A stretch of DNA of 64,000 bases from Haloquadratum walsbyi J07HQW2 (GTDB taxonomy: Archaea > Halobacteriota > Halobacteria > Halobacteriales > Haloferacaceae), in contig NZ_KE356561.1 of NCBI RefSeq assembly GCF_000415985.1, forward strand, positions 1,273,395 through 1,337,394, read 5' to 3'. The position numbers and the translations under genes are program-made. How positions within the stretch are numbered: position 1 is the first letter of the stretch; each line of letters starts with the position of its first letter. The notes beneath the pieces are model-generated. The model was not told where the DNA came from. It ran no database searches and saw only the letters and a program-made list of their open reading frames with translations. Positions 35,967-44,744 of this stretch are shown here, piece after piece.

Positions 35967-37298
35967 ATGTCTGTGAATATTGAAACACATTGGCACCCAA
36001 CAACAAAGCTAAATATCATTGCAGACGCGCTTGATTTCACTCAGACAGACCCGCTTCCATCAGGGGTAGAACGCGATCAGATTGAGGAATACTGTTACGC
36101 AATTGAACAACTGTATGGGGCATACATCGAGACAATTACCAATAAAACAATTCTCTCACAACGAGAAGCACAGACATGGGTTCTTCGAAATCTCGTACAT
36201 CAGGGCGCTGACCGACTTACATTCGATGCGATTGGGTTGTACATATGGGCTATCGGGCGAGAAGCGAGCGGTGATCCACTCTCACGAACGATTGTTGCCG
36301 AATATAATGATCATGCAGTGGCAAAAATTGACCATGCGACAGCGACGATGATGCATGCTGGTGCACCACCATATCCGGATGATGTGCTCGATGATCCAGT
36401 CGCACTTTGGGTTGACACCACCGCACAACGCCGACTCGCCAATCGACGATTAGAAAATGAGAGTTACAGCGACGTACTTGAACGATTACTTGATAATACT
36501 GCTAACACGGTTTCACTCGAAGAGATCGTTGAAACATACAAAAAGCAGTTCGATTTAGTCGCAGCGATCGGTGTACAGACTGTGCGACCGGCGTGGGACC
36601 GCGAGATTCCACTTTCAGTGCATGTCGGCTCTAAAGATGAAGACCTCAAAAGCACAGATGATGACACGGCACTCGGTGAATCCGAGCAGTCCAATAGAAA
36701 CACTGGATCGCAGTCGACCCCAGAGGCAGTCTCAACAGCGGATATGCTCTCATTCAGTAATCGTGTGCTTCCATTTAGTGTTGAAAATCGCCCTGTGACC
36801 ACCGGAACAGACTCAATGCTTGTTATCTATGCTGATGAAACGAATCATGAGTCAGTATCGATTTCAGACGGTGTCACGCGGCTAACCAGAGCGGTTGATG
36901 CAGCTGATGAGACAGTTCAGACAATCACTCATCGAGCTCAAGAGAGCGGGGTCTGTGCACTTGGTGTCCGGAATAAGCCAGTTGGCAGTGGTATCCATCT
37001 TATAGTGATCGCTCCGTCATCACTCATAGTGCATACTGGAGAGAAGTCTAATGGATTCATACCACCGGAACGACTTTCAGTTGCTGACCGCACACTTTCT
37101 GTCGAACGAGTTACACATATAACGCCAGCGGCATATCATGAGGATCATAAATCAAAGACAACTCTCATTTGGGCTACAGATAGTTCCTCAGCAGGTGAAT
37201 CGTGTACAGAGATTGAACTCGATGGTCCTTCCTCAACTCCGGAGACAAATAGTGCCCAACGAGAGTTATTCCCAACGTCACTGTTACAGACTGGATAA
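35967..37298 (+). CDS. Uncharacterised haloarchaeal protein, about 443 aa
   Basis: I do not recognise the family. The N-terminal ~150 residues are helical (EEYCYAIEQLYGAYIETITN, LTFDAIGLYIWAIGREASGD). Near residue 175 a stretch RRLANRRLENESYSDVLERL resembles the helix of haloarchaeal ribbon-helix-helix/antitoxin-like segments. A polar acidic linker follows (~230-285). The last ~150 residues look like an alpha/beta domain (SMLVIYADETNHESVSISD, SGIHLIVIAPSSLIVHTGE). No membrane segments or catalytic motif are seen. The ATG at 35967 is preferred (MSVNIETHWHPTTKL); the longer form starts at 35886. Confidence 0.72.
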   Translation: MSVNIETHWHPTTKLNIIADALDFTQTDPLPSGVERDQIEEYCYAIEQLYGAYIETITNKTILSQREAQTWVLRNLVHQGADRLTFDAIGLYIWAIGREASGDPLSRTIVAEYNDHAVAKIDHATATMMHAGAPPYPDDVLDDPVALWVDTTAQRRLANRRLENESYSDVLERLLDNTANTVSLEEIVETYKKQFDLVAAIGVQTVRPAWDREIPLSVHVGSKDEDLKSTDDDTALGESEQSNRNTGSQSTPEAVSTADMLSFSNRVLPFSVENRPVTTGTDSMLVIYADETNHESVSISDGVTRLTRAVDAADETVQTITHRAQESGVCALGVRNKPVGSGIHLIVIAPSSLIVHTGEKSNGFIPPERLSVADRTLSVERVTHITPAAYHEDHKSKTTLIWATDSSSAGESCTEIELDGPSSTPETNSAQRELFPTSLLQTG

Positions 37299-37339
37299 CC
37301 AAACTAGGTGAATTGATGGATTATGACCAACTAAGCCGC

Positions 37340-37360
37340 ATACCACGCGTTCCGTGGTAT
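37340..37360. terminator. Hairpin between convergent genes
   Basis: ATACCACG (37340-37347), loop CGTTC, CGTGGTAT (37353-37360): a perfect 8-bp stem between the ends of a plus-strand and a minus-strand gene. It could act as a bidirectional transcript end or stability element; no oligo-T follows closely. Confidence 0.4.
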
Positions 37361-37386
37361 AGTCACCATCTCAAGATTATCCAGCT

Positions 37387-37641
37387 TTAATTTTCCTTGA
37401 TTTCTTCAATCTGTTCTCGGAGTTCTTCGACAGCCTGTTCATCGGCGGTTCCCCAGGAGGCAACAATACCGATAGCAAAAATAAATATGATACCCCAGCC
37501 GAGTGTCGCAAATTCAGCAGGCACATACAAATTAAAAATACCATCAATGACACCCTCCAGCGAAAAAACGATAATAACGGGACCGATTATTTCCCGTGGT
37601 ATGAAGTGATCAATATACGCTTTGAGAATGCGTGTGTTCAT
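37387..37641 (-). CDS. Small membrane protein, 84 aa
   Basis: Two hydrophobic helices (PVIIVFSLEGVIDGIFNLYV and FATLGWGIIFIFAIGIVASW) followed by an acidic helix (DEQAVEELREQIEEIKEN). The Met at 37641 gives MNTRILKAYIDHFIPREIIG; the longer form from 37662 is also possible. No family is recognised. Its position next to a second small membrane gene hints at a local cluster of envelope proteins. Function unknown. Confidence 0.65.
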   Translation of the reverse strand: MNTRILKAYIDHFIPREIIGPVIIVFSLEGVIDGIFNLYVPAEFATLGWGIIFIFAIGIVASWGTADEQAVEELREQIEEIKEN

Positions 37642-37835
37642 GCTTGAAATACACTCTCTCAATTGGAATAAGTGATTAGTTATCGTGAAATACCCCCAAT
37701 AATAGGACTCTGTACCACTTTTATTCTGATAGACCCCGAGTCATGTCCATTATGATCACTTTGAGCGGATTGTTACTCAAGTAGACGGTCAGTTCTTTCT
37801 CTTAACGAGCAACGTCTATGACCGTCTATCTGTTA

Positions 37836-38132
37836 TTAATCGATTATGCGGTTGATGTAATAACGTGTCATCAGCAACCCAACGGACCCAGCGATGACCA
37901 CACCAGCGGTCGTCAATAACAATGGGTGTGTGGTAACCGGTCTGATAAGCAGTTCGATAATGCCCCACCCAATGAATAAACATAATAATATAACACATGC
38001 TGATACGATAAATAATTCAGCAAAATAAGATCGGAACGACCCCGAGCGTGGCATACGAATGTAACACCTACCACGCTGGTCAACCTCTTTGCGTAGTCGT
38101 CGTTGAACAGTAGGCGGGTCCAAGTCTGTCAC
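37836..38132 (-). CDS. Small membrane protein, 98 aa
   Basis: A basic N-terminal ~35 residues (TVQRRLRKEVDQRGRCYIRM) precede two hydrophobic helices (LFIVSACVILLCLFIGWGII and LLLTTAGVVIAGSVGLLMTR). The overall shape is a cytoplasmic domain with a hairpin membrane anchor. It is on the same strand as the 84-residue membrane gene, about 190 bp upstream of it. No function can be given. Confidence 0.62.
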   Translation of the reverse strand: MTDLDPPTVQRRLRKEVDQRGRCYIRMPRSGSFRSYFAELFIVSACVILLCLFIGWGIIELLIRPVTTHPLLLTTAGVVIAGSVGLLMTRYYINRIID

Positions 38133-38289
38133 ATATCTAGTTGATTGTTAATTACGCCTGAGGGTATCCCTGGATAATTTAGGGCTTTATTATTGATTAA
38201 GACCTACTTGATCGTTGCACGAGTTTGGAGATGAGAGCTTCACCATCTATCTTCAACTGACAATGTAGCACAATCAATCTACAGATAAT

Positions 38290-38551
38290 CTGGAAATGTG
38301 GCCCCTCTCAACACCCGCCAATGGCGGTTCGACGGGGAAGGGGGTTACTGTCATGGTCATGGTGGAGTGGCAGTGACCGGCTCTCACCCACGCTCCCACG
38401 GACACAGCACAGCGCTGTTCGGGTATGACTTCCAGCCGATTTCTCATGGAAAACGAAGAGGTCGGGAGGAATTGACTGAAATTCCTTTACTGGTGTAGTG
38501 CGGTCGACACAGGGAAGCCTCGGCTTGGGACTTGCCCCCGAGGTACTTCAC
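38290..38551 (+). mobile_element. GC-rich relic ending in an IS605-like right-end hairpin
   Basis: A ~260-bp GC-rich patch (about 60 percent by eye) in AT-rich surroundings. It ends with a stem CCTCGG (38518-38523) / CCGAGG (38538-38543) followed by TACTTCAC, the layout of the right ends of haloarchaeal IS605/IS1341 elements. The upstream part has a 66-residue ORF without a recognised domain, perhaps the end of a degenerate tnpB. A related sequence occurs at 42065-42088. Confidence 0.45.
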
Positions 38552-38691
38552 GACTAGGTATTGGTAATTGTTTTACTCAACAATTAATCGGCGACTTTTG
38601 AGTAAGAGTGTCAAATAGTATTGATATATCGGTCACGATCAACTCAAATTTAGTGTACATAAACTGTTCTACACAATACCCCTGAAGTTAA

Positions 38692-39138
38692 ACACATTGT
38701 TCAATTATTAACTTTATCTCAGATTTACTCCTCATATATGACGGTCAAAATAGTTTGTTCCGAGCTGGGGCTAGACAGGCTGCCCGTGTGTCATCGGACA
38801 TACGGTTTGTTCCGTGGCAAGCCAACATTACCAAGGAATTCTTTCAAGCACAATTTGGCGATCACCTGTTCGCATTCGTGCTTATCAATCCAGAGGCAAA
38901 TCTTGTTCATGCTGGCGGTGAAACAGTGCGGCATCTGCTTCAAGACAAGGGAGTTCCGCGTCCCGTCGCAAGCACATTTGAGCAAATATATCAAGCCATC
39001 AGTGACCCCTTTGGTCGGGTTGTCCATGGGCAGGCGCCGGCTGACATTGATGGGACATTTTGCATTGATGAAAGCGCACGGCCACATGTCAAAACTATTC
39101 AGCGTGAGTGTTCACTTGGCTCCTGCAAGAAATAAATT
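38692..39138 (+). pseudogene. DCC-family (DUF393, thiol oxidoreductase-like) relic lacking start codon and both motif cysteines
   Basis: The in-frame reading LLLIYDGQNSLFRAGARQAA, then SSDIRFVPWQANITKEFF and AFVLINPEANLVHAGGETVR matches the DCC/DUF393 plan. That family starts with YDGDCxxC, but here both cysteines are replaced (YDGQNSLF). No ATG or GTG is available between the upstream stops (TGA/TAA near 38683-38691) and the motif; a TTG at 38755 would delete the motif. The frame stays open to 39135. It is either a decaying gene or a divergent protein with a non-standard start. The family assignment is a pattern match. Confidence 0.5.
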
Positions 39139-39420
39139 AATCAGACGAGATTGGTGTGATTACTCTTTGTATTTTTTACTATTGCATTCCGTGATACTGT
39201 GTCAAGTGGACAGTCTCCATGAGCAAACTAAGCGTGTGAACCGTATGTTGTGAGAGAGCACTAACTCTACCCAGCTCAGTTACCCTCGGCACAGTCCCAG
39301 GCGGAGCAAACTGATATAGACTACCGCGATTACCCCGTAGTTGTAACTGCACGTACTAAACACCGAGACATCAGATATGAATACAGTCGTTGTTGAATGG
39401 CAATCTTGGATTTTTAATTA
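39136..39420. other. Intergenic region with a possible short coding relic
   Basis: About 285 bp. One frame around 39291-39383 reads SAQSQAEQTDIDYRDYPVVV and TARTKHRDIRYEY, which has typical haloarchaeal amino-acid composition but no start and an early stop. It may be the tail of a lost gene. Nothing else is recognised. Confidence 0.3.
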
Positions 39421-40431
39421 TTATGAGACAAAGTCCACGCTTGTGACTTCGAATTTTGTTCCTCCCTCAGAACTCTCACTGAGGTGTATATCCCAGTCAT
39501 GTCCAGAAACAATCTGTTGAACAATACTTAATCCAAATCCGGTCCCACTCTCGCTGGTCGTATACCCGGTTTCAAAGACACGGTCATGCTTATCTGGTGA
39601 GATGCCAGATCCATTGTCTACAATAGAAAATCCATCCGTAGTGATTTCAATAGTCACGTCGACTTCCGCCCCACCGTGTTCAACTGCGTTCCGTAGAAGA
39701 TTCTCAAACAGTTGCTGGAGACGGGAATTATTTGCCAGTATTTGTGAATTTGTCTCAGGGAGATTCAAACTTGCTCGTCGTGTATCTACACTCTGCCATG
39801 CTTGTTTTGCCACTCTTTTTATTGGAACTGCACCCATCTGGTCAATCTTACGACTCTGTGCAAGTTCCAAAAGTTCAGTAATCAATACACCCATCCGATC
39901 AAGTGCATTATCCACGAGATGTAGTTCGTCTCGATCGATGTCATCCTGTAGAAGATCAATATACCCCTGAGCAACGTTCAACGGATTGCGTAAATCGTGT
40001 GAAATGACACCTGCAAAGCTCTCGAGTCGTTCGTTTTTATGTCTAAGTTCTCGTTGTTGTGCTTTCCGCTCTGAAATGTCTTTGATTGTCCCAAAATGGT
40101 ATGTGGTGCCATTGATTGAGCGTTGAGTTGTGACTGTTGCAACAGGAAGCTGTTTATTATTATATGCATGCACTGTCTCGGCTTTTCGGGTTTCACCATC
40201 CTCAAAAGATGCCCAATATGTATCGAACTTATCTGCCTCAACCCCTGAGACGATTTTCCATAATGGTTCTCCGACTAGCTCTGATGCTACAACGTCAAAT
40301 AATTTAGCATATGACTGATTTACATAAACATATCGACCGTCTTTGGTATACACTCCAACGCCTACACCGACTGATTTGATCATCTCGGCAAGGAACTCTG
40401 GCGTAAAATCAATTGATCTATCAGAAGCCAT
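39421..40431 (-). CDS. PAS-domain sensor histidine kinase
   Basis: A 336-residue soluble kinase. The PAS domain covers residues ~10-125 (SVGVGVGVYTKDGRYVYVNQ, LVGEPLWKIVSGVEADKFDT, FGTIKDISERKAQQRELR). The HisKA dimerisation helix with the phospho-acceptor is SFAGVISHDLRNPLNVAQGY. The ATPase has the N-box LFENLLRNAVEHGG, G1 FSIVDNGSGISPDKHDRVFE and G2 GTGFGLSIVQQIVSGHDW. No membrane helix is present, so it likely senses a cytoplasmic signal or redox state. No response regulator is adjacent, as is common for orphan haloarchaeal kinases. Confidence 0.95.
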   Translation of the reverse strand: MASDRSIDFTPEFLAEMIKSVGVGVGVYTKDGRYVYVNQSYAKLFDVVASELVGEPLWKIVSGVEADKFDTYWASFEDGETRKAETVHAYNNKQLPVATVTTQRSINGTTYHFGTIKDISERKAQQRELRHKNERLESFAGVISHDLRNPLNVAQGYIDLLQDDIDRDELHLVDNALDRMGVLITELLELAQSRKIDQMGAVPIKRVAKQAWQSVDTRRASLNLPETNSQILANNSRLQQLFENLLRNAVEHGGAEVDVTIEITTDGFSIVDNGSGISPDKHDRVFETGYTTSESGTGFGLSIVQQIVSGHDWDIHLSESSEGGTKFEVTSVDFVS

Positions 40432-40699
40432 TAGTGTGAATCCTCCTCAACTCTAATCATATAATATTTTGACGCTATAACAGTTTTAAACAATATTTGC
40501 AAAACAGTGCATATGAACTCATGAGTATGAATTAAGATAGTTTGTTATACCGGATCTCTAATCTCATACTCTCAATGTCTGCAGGCTATCTCCTCACCGA
40601 TTCAGACCGTTGAGATATACTGCCAGTCGTTTTGTTCTACCCAAACACAACCAGTCAATAAATAAACCGGACGTTCCTTGACGCGGGGACTCTTCGATC

Positions 40700-41092
40700 T
40701 TATGAGATAACGCGGTTTTGGAGGTAATCGAGGTGCTTTGCGTTGTAGACGATTTGGATACTATCGGTTGCCGGTGATCCGATACACGTCAGTCGAACAT
40801 TCTTTTCAGAAACTTCCTCATTAGAAAGAATCTGTTGCATGTCCATATCGATTTCCCCTTCAGTCACGATTGCGGCGCAATTTGCACATGCACCCGCGCG
40901 ACAGGAGAACGGCCAATCATAACCCTGTGCTTCTGCGGCTTCAAGAATATACTCGCCCTCGTTTACTTCAAGTGACCCGTAATCTTCGTCACTGAGATCG
41001 GAATCGGCAGCTTTTTCGAAAAGATCCTCATCATCCATCTCCCAACCCTTGTCATCAAGGGATTCGTAGTTAAGATATTCTACGGTTGCCAT
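40700..41092 (-). CDS. fer: Halophilic plant-type 2Fe-2S ferredoxin
   Basis: A 130-residue electron carrier. The N-terminal halophilic insertion is typical ([40 protein letters not shown]). The cluster loop [17 protein letters not shown] gives three cysteine ligands and [12 protein letters not shown] gives the fourth. The C-terminus [14 protein letters not shown] matches the well-known Halobacterium ferredoxin. The Met at 41092 is chosen over 41140 because the family begins [10 protein letters not shown]. It serves 2-oxoacid oxidoreductases in haloarchaea. Confidence 0.97.
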   Translation of the reverse strand: MATVEYLNYESLDDKGWEMDDEDLFEKAADSDLSDEDYGSLEVNEGEYILEAAEAQGYDWPFSCRAGACANCAAIVTEGEIDMDMQQILSNEEVSEKNVRLTCIGSPATDSIQIVYNAKHLDYLQNRVIS

Positions 41093-41375
41093 CAATGTGT
41101 TGTATGTGCGCCACGGCATTAGACCTTGCTGCCTACTCATTTCATTATGATATCATTATCACCGTCATGGTGTCATGGTTATATAGAATCGCTTAACGAG
41201 CATTATAGAGAATTGAACATACAATTTTATTGAGATAATAAGTGCTCAGTCGTCGGAGCGAGATCAAAAGAACGCCTTTAGGAAATGGTGGAGCCAATCA
41301 AACTATAGCAATTAACTCAGGGAAAATATGGCAATCCTCCTGAGAGTGACTGTCAAGACAGTGTGAACTGTTCAG

Positions 41376-41398
41376 GGTCAAGCCCCGTAGCATCCGCC
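41376..41398 (+). repeat. Short shared intergenic sequence, copy 2
   Basis: GGTCAAGCCC followed by CGTAGCATCCGCC, the partner of 28571-28593. It lies near the start of the ~1.1-kb gene-free stretch that ends in an IS-end-like sequence. Confidence 0.35.
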
Positions 41399-41639
41399 TC
41401 GATTTTCTGTAAAACATATATTTTTTCATCTGCTTTTCTTTGGAGACATCATCTTTGTTCATAGATATGATCCACGATATATTGTATATAAAACATCACC
41501 CACACATGATTCTCTATCTGAAGATAAGCCCTCCATGCCCAGTGCATTTGATGAATTAAAGATGTTGACTGGAGAGAGTAGCATTTACTCAGCTGTTTGA
41601 TTGCTTGGAAACGGTGAGAACACATGTATTATATATTAT

Positions 41640-42110
41640 CAAACATCTATCTCGCTGATTTGTACAGGCGGTACAAGGCGACTGTCTCGGGATCGGGGCT
41701 TTGATATTGCTGTGACCCCGACACCCCTCCGCCTCCCCTCATCCAAACGCAATGGGTAGGCAAGCAGGTCGATAAATATTGAATTGTGATGGTCTGGTCA
41801 GTGTGTATGGCTGAGAGTCCAATCACACGGGCGGTCAGGCACCATCCCATCCCCCATACCATGCCATGCACTGCACCGTCCAACAGAGAGAGGGTAGGGA
41901 AGGGAAGAGAAGGGATGGGACGGTCCGAATCACCGTCGTCCGAGAGACGAAGTTTCTCGTGATCACGCAAGTCGTCGATTGTCGACCGATCCGGAGCCTG
42001 GACCTGGACCCGCTGTCGCTGAGAGTGGGTTGGGTTGGGGTTGGAAGTTCTGTCAGAGACACACGAAGCCTCGGCTTGGGGCTTGCCCTCAAGACAGGTT
42101 TACACTCGCC
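41640..42110. other. GC-rich patch with a coding-like minus-strand relic and an IS-end-like sequence
   Basis: Composition changes sharply to GC-rich. On the minus strand one open frame reads APDRSTIDDLRDHEKLRLSD then DGDSDRPIPSL, which is natural haloarchaeal coding, before turning into low-complexity sequence over the purine-rich run at about 41884-41920. At 42065-42088 lies a 24-base sequence nearly identical to the IS-like end at 38514. I read this as an insertion relic, but no transposase motif survives. Confidence 0.35.
42065..42088 (+). repeat. IS-end-like sequence similar to 38514-38537
   Basis: GAAGCCTCGGCTTGGG, then GCTTGCCC. Against 38514-38537 only one of 24 bases differs. Here the second half of the hairpin (CCGAGG) is lost, so it is a more decayed copy. 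Confidence 0.5.
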
Positions 42111-42175
42111 AATGCGTTCATATTTAAATGGTCGAATTAGTCTGATAAAATAATAGATTGTGTATACGGCTGAGA

Positions 42176-42466
42176 TTAAAATGATATTAAAAACTCATAT
42201 GGAGGATCACCTGGCTCTGTCTGTTTTGTCCCTAATAGAGAGATACGAGGGTTCACCCGTTTTCTTAATTGACCTTTCTCATTTGAGTCTACAAACTCTT
42301 CGACTCGAATCTTCGCAAACTGTACCTCATATTCATCTTGAGTCTGATTACCATAATAAATTTCCAGCAGTGGATCATCATCTGATACTTCCTTGACGTC
42401 GATGGGGGATTTATCTATATCTTCAAGTTCAGAGATCACCTCAAGACCTGCTTCTTCAACATCCAT
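42176..42466 (-). CDS. Small acidic hypothetical protein, 96 aa
   Basis: The first half is strongly acidic (DVEEAGLEVISELEDIDKSP, VKEVSDDDPLLEIYYGNQTQ), typical of a haloarchaeal cytoplasmic protein. The second half (EYEVQFAKIRVEEFVDSNEK) suggests beta/alpha content. No known domain. It stands alone next to a GC-rich relic and could be an accessory gene. The ATG start has no evident Shine-Dalgarno sequence. Confidence 0.55.
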   Translation of the reverse strand: MDVEEAGLEVISELEDIDKSPIDVKEVSDDDPLLEIYYGNQTQDEYEVQFAKIRVEEFVDSNEKGQLRKRVNPRISLLGTKQTEPGDPPYEFLISF

Positions 42467-42797
42467 AGCTCGATTATAAATGTATATCCTAAAAATAATG
42501 TCGGGAGATGACAGTTGACACTACATTCGAGATTTGGAAACTGAGTCCCAGTCGTGAGCATTTTTTCAGATTAGCAGCGAGTTGCCTGATCACAGATTTC
42601 TCTGTGTGGTTTGGTCTTATTTAATAGACTTAGAAGCGATAATATGAAGATTACGCTATATGATTGCTGAAGTCATTTTATTATATCTTATGGACTGAGG
42701 ATTGCTATTGTGTCAACTACTCGTTTATATTTGACTCTCCGTACATCAAGTGTAATTCGGAGATTACTTTCGTCTCATGCGGTTATTGGATATTGTA
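42467..42797. other. Divergent AT-rich intergenic region
   Basis: About 330 bp separating two small divergent ORFs. It presumably holds both promoters. I see no RNA gene and no notable repeat. Confidence 0.4.
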
Positions 42798-43034
42798 ATG
42801 GTATCAGACAAAGAACGACTTGAGGAGGCTCTGAGGTGGCTCGAGGAGGTGAAACGGCTCAAGCAAGATGAGGACCGTCTTTATTCGAATTCTTTTTTAC
42901 AGGGATATAAGCAGTATATCATCCCTCACGAGCATCATGATATGGAGGATGTCTCAGTAGAAGAGGTTGAGCAGATAATTCAGCGATATGAACGTGATCT
43001 TGAAGACTTAGAGACAGGCAAGTTTCAGAGCTGA
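42798..43034 (+). CDS. Small acidic helical protein, 78 aa
   Basis: Almost entirely helix-forming and charged: DKERLEEALRWLEEVKRLKQ, then a His-rich loop (YIIPHEHHDMED) and VEEVEQIIQRYERDLEDLET. It looks like a small helical-hairpin protein; the HEHHD cluster could bind metal, but that is inference. The ATG at 42798 (MVSDKERLEE) is preferred to 42777. The family is not recognised. It is convergent with secY. Confidence 0.6.
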   Translation: MVSDKERLEEALRWLEEVKRLKQDEDRLYSNSFLQGYKQYIIPHEHHDMEDVSVEEVEQIIQRYERDLEDLETGKFQS

Positions 43035-43258
43035 GCAGTTTTTATACACAGTGATGTCTAGCTGGTTTAACTGATAACATACGGTTACTTGGTGCCTCCG
43101 TATGGATCAAAAATCAATATCTAATTTGTGACTTGTCGCTAATCGGTTTGATGGGGCGTTAAGCACGGTCGTATCCTGAGCATCGTGCCCACACACGTCC
43201 GTATATAGTATCAAAATTGAATTTCCAAACCGCTCAGAAAATAATGTAACTGTTTAGA

Positions 43259-44728
43259 TCAATCGCCAAACATTTGACGCATCATCGGATGCATCTCCAT
43301 AAGTTGTTCTTCGGCGATCTCTTCATACAGTTTGTATGTAATCGAGACCGTGAGTAAGAGTCCCGTTCCGGAGACGCCACCAATTGTCCCAAGCATATTT
43401 GCGAGGACAGCAAGCAGTCCAACAAGTGCGCCACCGATGACAGTTACTTGTGGGATGTATCGTTCCATCACCTTTTCAATCACCTGTGGACTCCGTCGGA
43501 AGCCGGGGATCTGCATCCCTGAATTCTGGATCTGACGCGCTGTTGCCTCTGGACCCATACCAGTCGTTTCAACCCAGAAGATAGCAAATACAGCACCCCC
43601 TGCAATCATGAATGTGAGGTCGATTAACACTCGAGCAATGATTGCAAGTGGCTCCTGTGATGTGAATCCAAGGAACCACATCCAATCCTGGCGGGACTGA
43701 ATCGGAGCGAGATACCAAAATATCCCACCGGTGACTTGCCCCTGTGTGTACTCACCAAGCCACAGCGGCATGCCGCTCCACCAGTTGCTGAGAATCTGTC
43801 CCAGGAACTGGATATTTGCCTGCAGTGCTCGTACAAGAATCATTGGTAAAACGCTCGCATAAATAAGTTTTACCGGGAATCGTCCACGCGCCCCCTTGAC
43901 ATTCGCATGTGAAAGTGGGATTTCAACACGAACGCTTTCAGCATACACAACGATTCCAAAGATGAATACTGTCGTAATCAATGCCAATATCTGACCCTGT
44001 CCAAGGAAGACGTCTGAGAGTCCTCCTGGTGTCAACGGTGATCCGATATCGACAGCACCAGTCACAATGCCAATCCACGTTGGAATGAAGCCACTTTGTC
44101 CGCCGAGGCTCTGCCAACTAAACAATCCGGCAACAAGTTGCTGGCTGACACCGGCAATAATGAATAATCCAACACCAGAGCCGACGCCCCACTTGCTCAC
44201 GATTTCATCCATAAACAGGATGAGAATGCCACCAACGAACATCTGTGCAAAGATAATTGTCTTCACCCCGCCTTGTCCAACGGCAAGGGAGTCTGCAACT
44301 GCTTGACTCGCTGGGAGGAAGTTTCCTGCAAACACCATTGGTAACCCAGTCAAACAGATCATCACAACGACAAGTAACTTCTGAAGACCCTGATAGAGAA
44401 TCTGATCACGAGGATCATCGGTATCAAGACCGAGAAGATTCGCACCACCAAGTAACTGAAGCACAATGCTCGCTGTTACAATTGGTCCAATTCCTAACTG
44501 GAGGATCGATCCTTGTGACCCAGCAAGGATACTACGGAATTGTCCATAGAAGTCTCCCCCAGCACCTCCTGTCTGTAATCCGAACATCGTGACGTTCGTC
44601 AAGAAAAAGTACATCACAAGGATGCCAGCCGTCCATCCTAACTTCTGACGAAACGGCACATGCCCCTCTGGACGCGTAACAGAGGGCATTCGCGTCAATA
44701 CCGGTTCAGCGGTCTCCTTCCATCCCAT
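43259..44728 (-). CDS. secY: Preprotein translocase subunit SecY
   Basis: A 489-residue protein, the central channel of the Sec translocon in the cytoplasmic membrane, with ten hydrophobic helices. Recognisable parts are GPIVTASIVLQLLGGANLLG, the conserved VYAESVRVEIPLSHANVKGA loop, RFPVKLIYASVLPMILVRAL (cytosolic ribosome-binding loop), and SGTGLLLTVSITYKLYEEIA near the C-terminus. It is the last gene of the ribosomal superoperon, starting 16 bp after rpl15 ends, the usual archaeal order. Confidence 0.97.
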   Translation of the reverse strand: MGWKETAEPVLTRMPSVTRPEGHVPFRQKLGWTAGILVMYFFLTNVTMFGLQTGGAGGDFYGQFRSILAGSQGSILQLGIGPIVTASIVLQLLGGANLLGLDTDDPRDQILYQGLQKLLVVVMICLTGLPMVFAGNFLPASQAVADSLAVGQGGVKTIIFAQMFVGGILILFMDEIVSKWGVGSGVGLFIIAGVSQQLVAGLFSWQSLGGQSGFIPTWIGIVTGAVDIGSPLTPGGLSDVFLGQGQILALITTVFIFGIVVYAESVRVEIPLSHANVKGARGRFPVKLIYASVLPMILVRALQANIQFLGQILSNWWSGMPLWLGEYTQGQVTGGIFWYLAPIQSRQDWMWFLGFTSQEPLAIIARVLIDLTFMIAGGAVFAIFWVETTGMGPEATARQIQNSGMQIPGFRRSPQVIEKVMERYIPQVTVIGGALVGLLAVLANMLGTIGGVSGTGLLLTVSITYKLYEEIAEEQLMEMHPMMRQMFGD

Positions 44729-44744
44729 AACTTACTCTTGATAA

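Larger units (their letters stand above)
41093..42175. other. 1.1-kb non-coding or degenerate stretch
   Basis: The first part (41093-41640) is AT-rich with no credible ORF; it includes the GGTCAAGCCC sequence at 41376-41398 that also occurs at 28571. The second part (41640-42110) is GC-rich, described separately. No tRNA or known ncRNA is recognised. The ferredoxin promoter must lie near 41100-41180. Confidence 0.5.

Noticed and set aside
38290..38520. SRP (7S) RNA or RNase P RNA in the GC-rich patch
   Set aside because: Neither the SRP helix-8 tetraloop region nor the RNase P conserved core could be found; the hairpin end fits an IS relic better.
38738..39253. 171-residue plus-strand ORF with CxxC-like residues
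   Set aside because: It overlaps the better-supported DCC-type frame, has a basic, Cys/His-rich composition unlike haloarchaeal proteins, and shows no domain.
39255..39383. Short open frame with haloarchaeal-like residues as a gene
   Set aside because: It has no start codon and stops early; at best a coding relic, so it is mentioned only within the intergenic entry.
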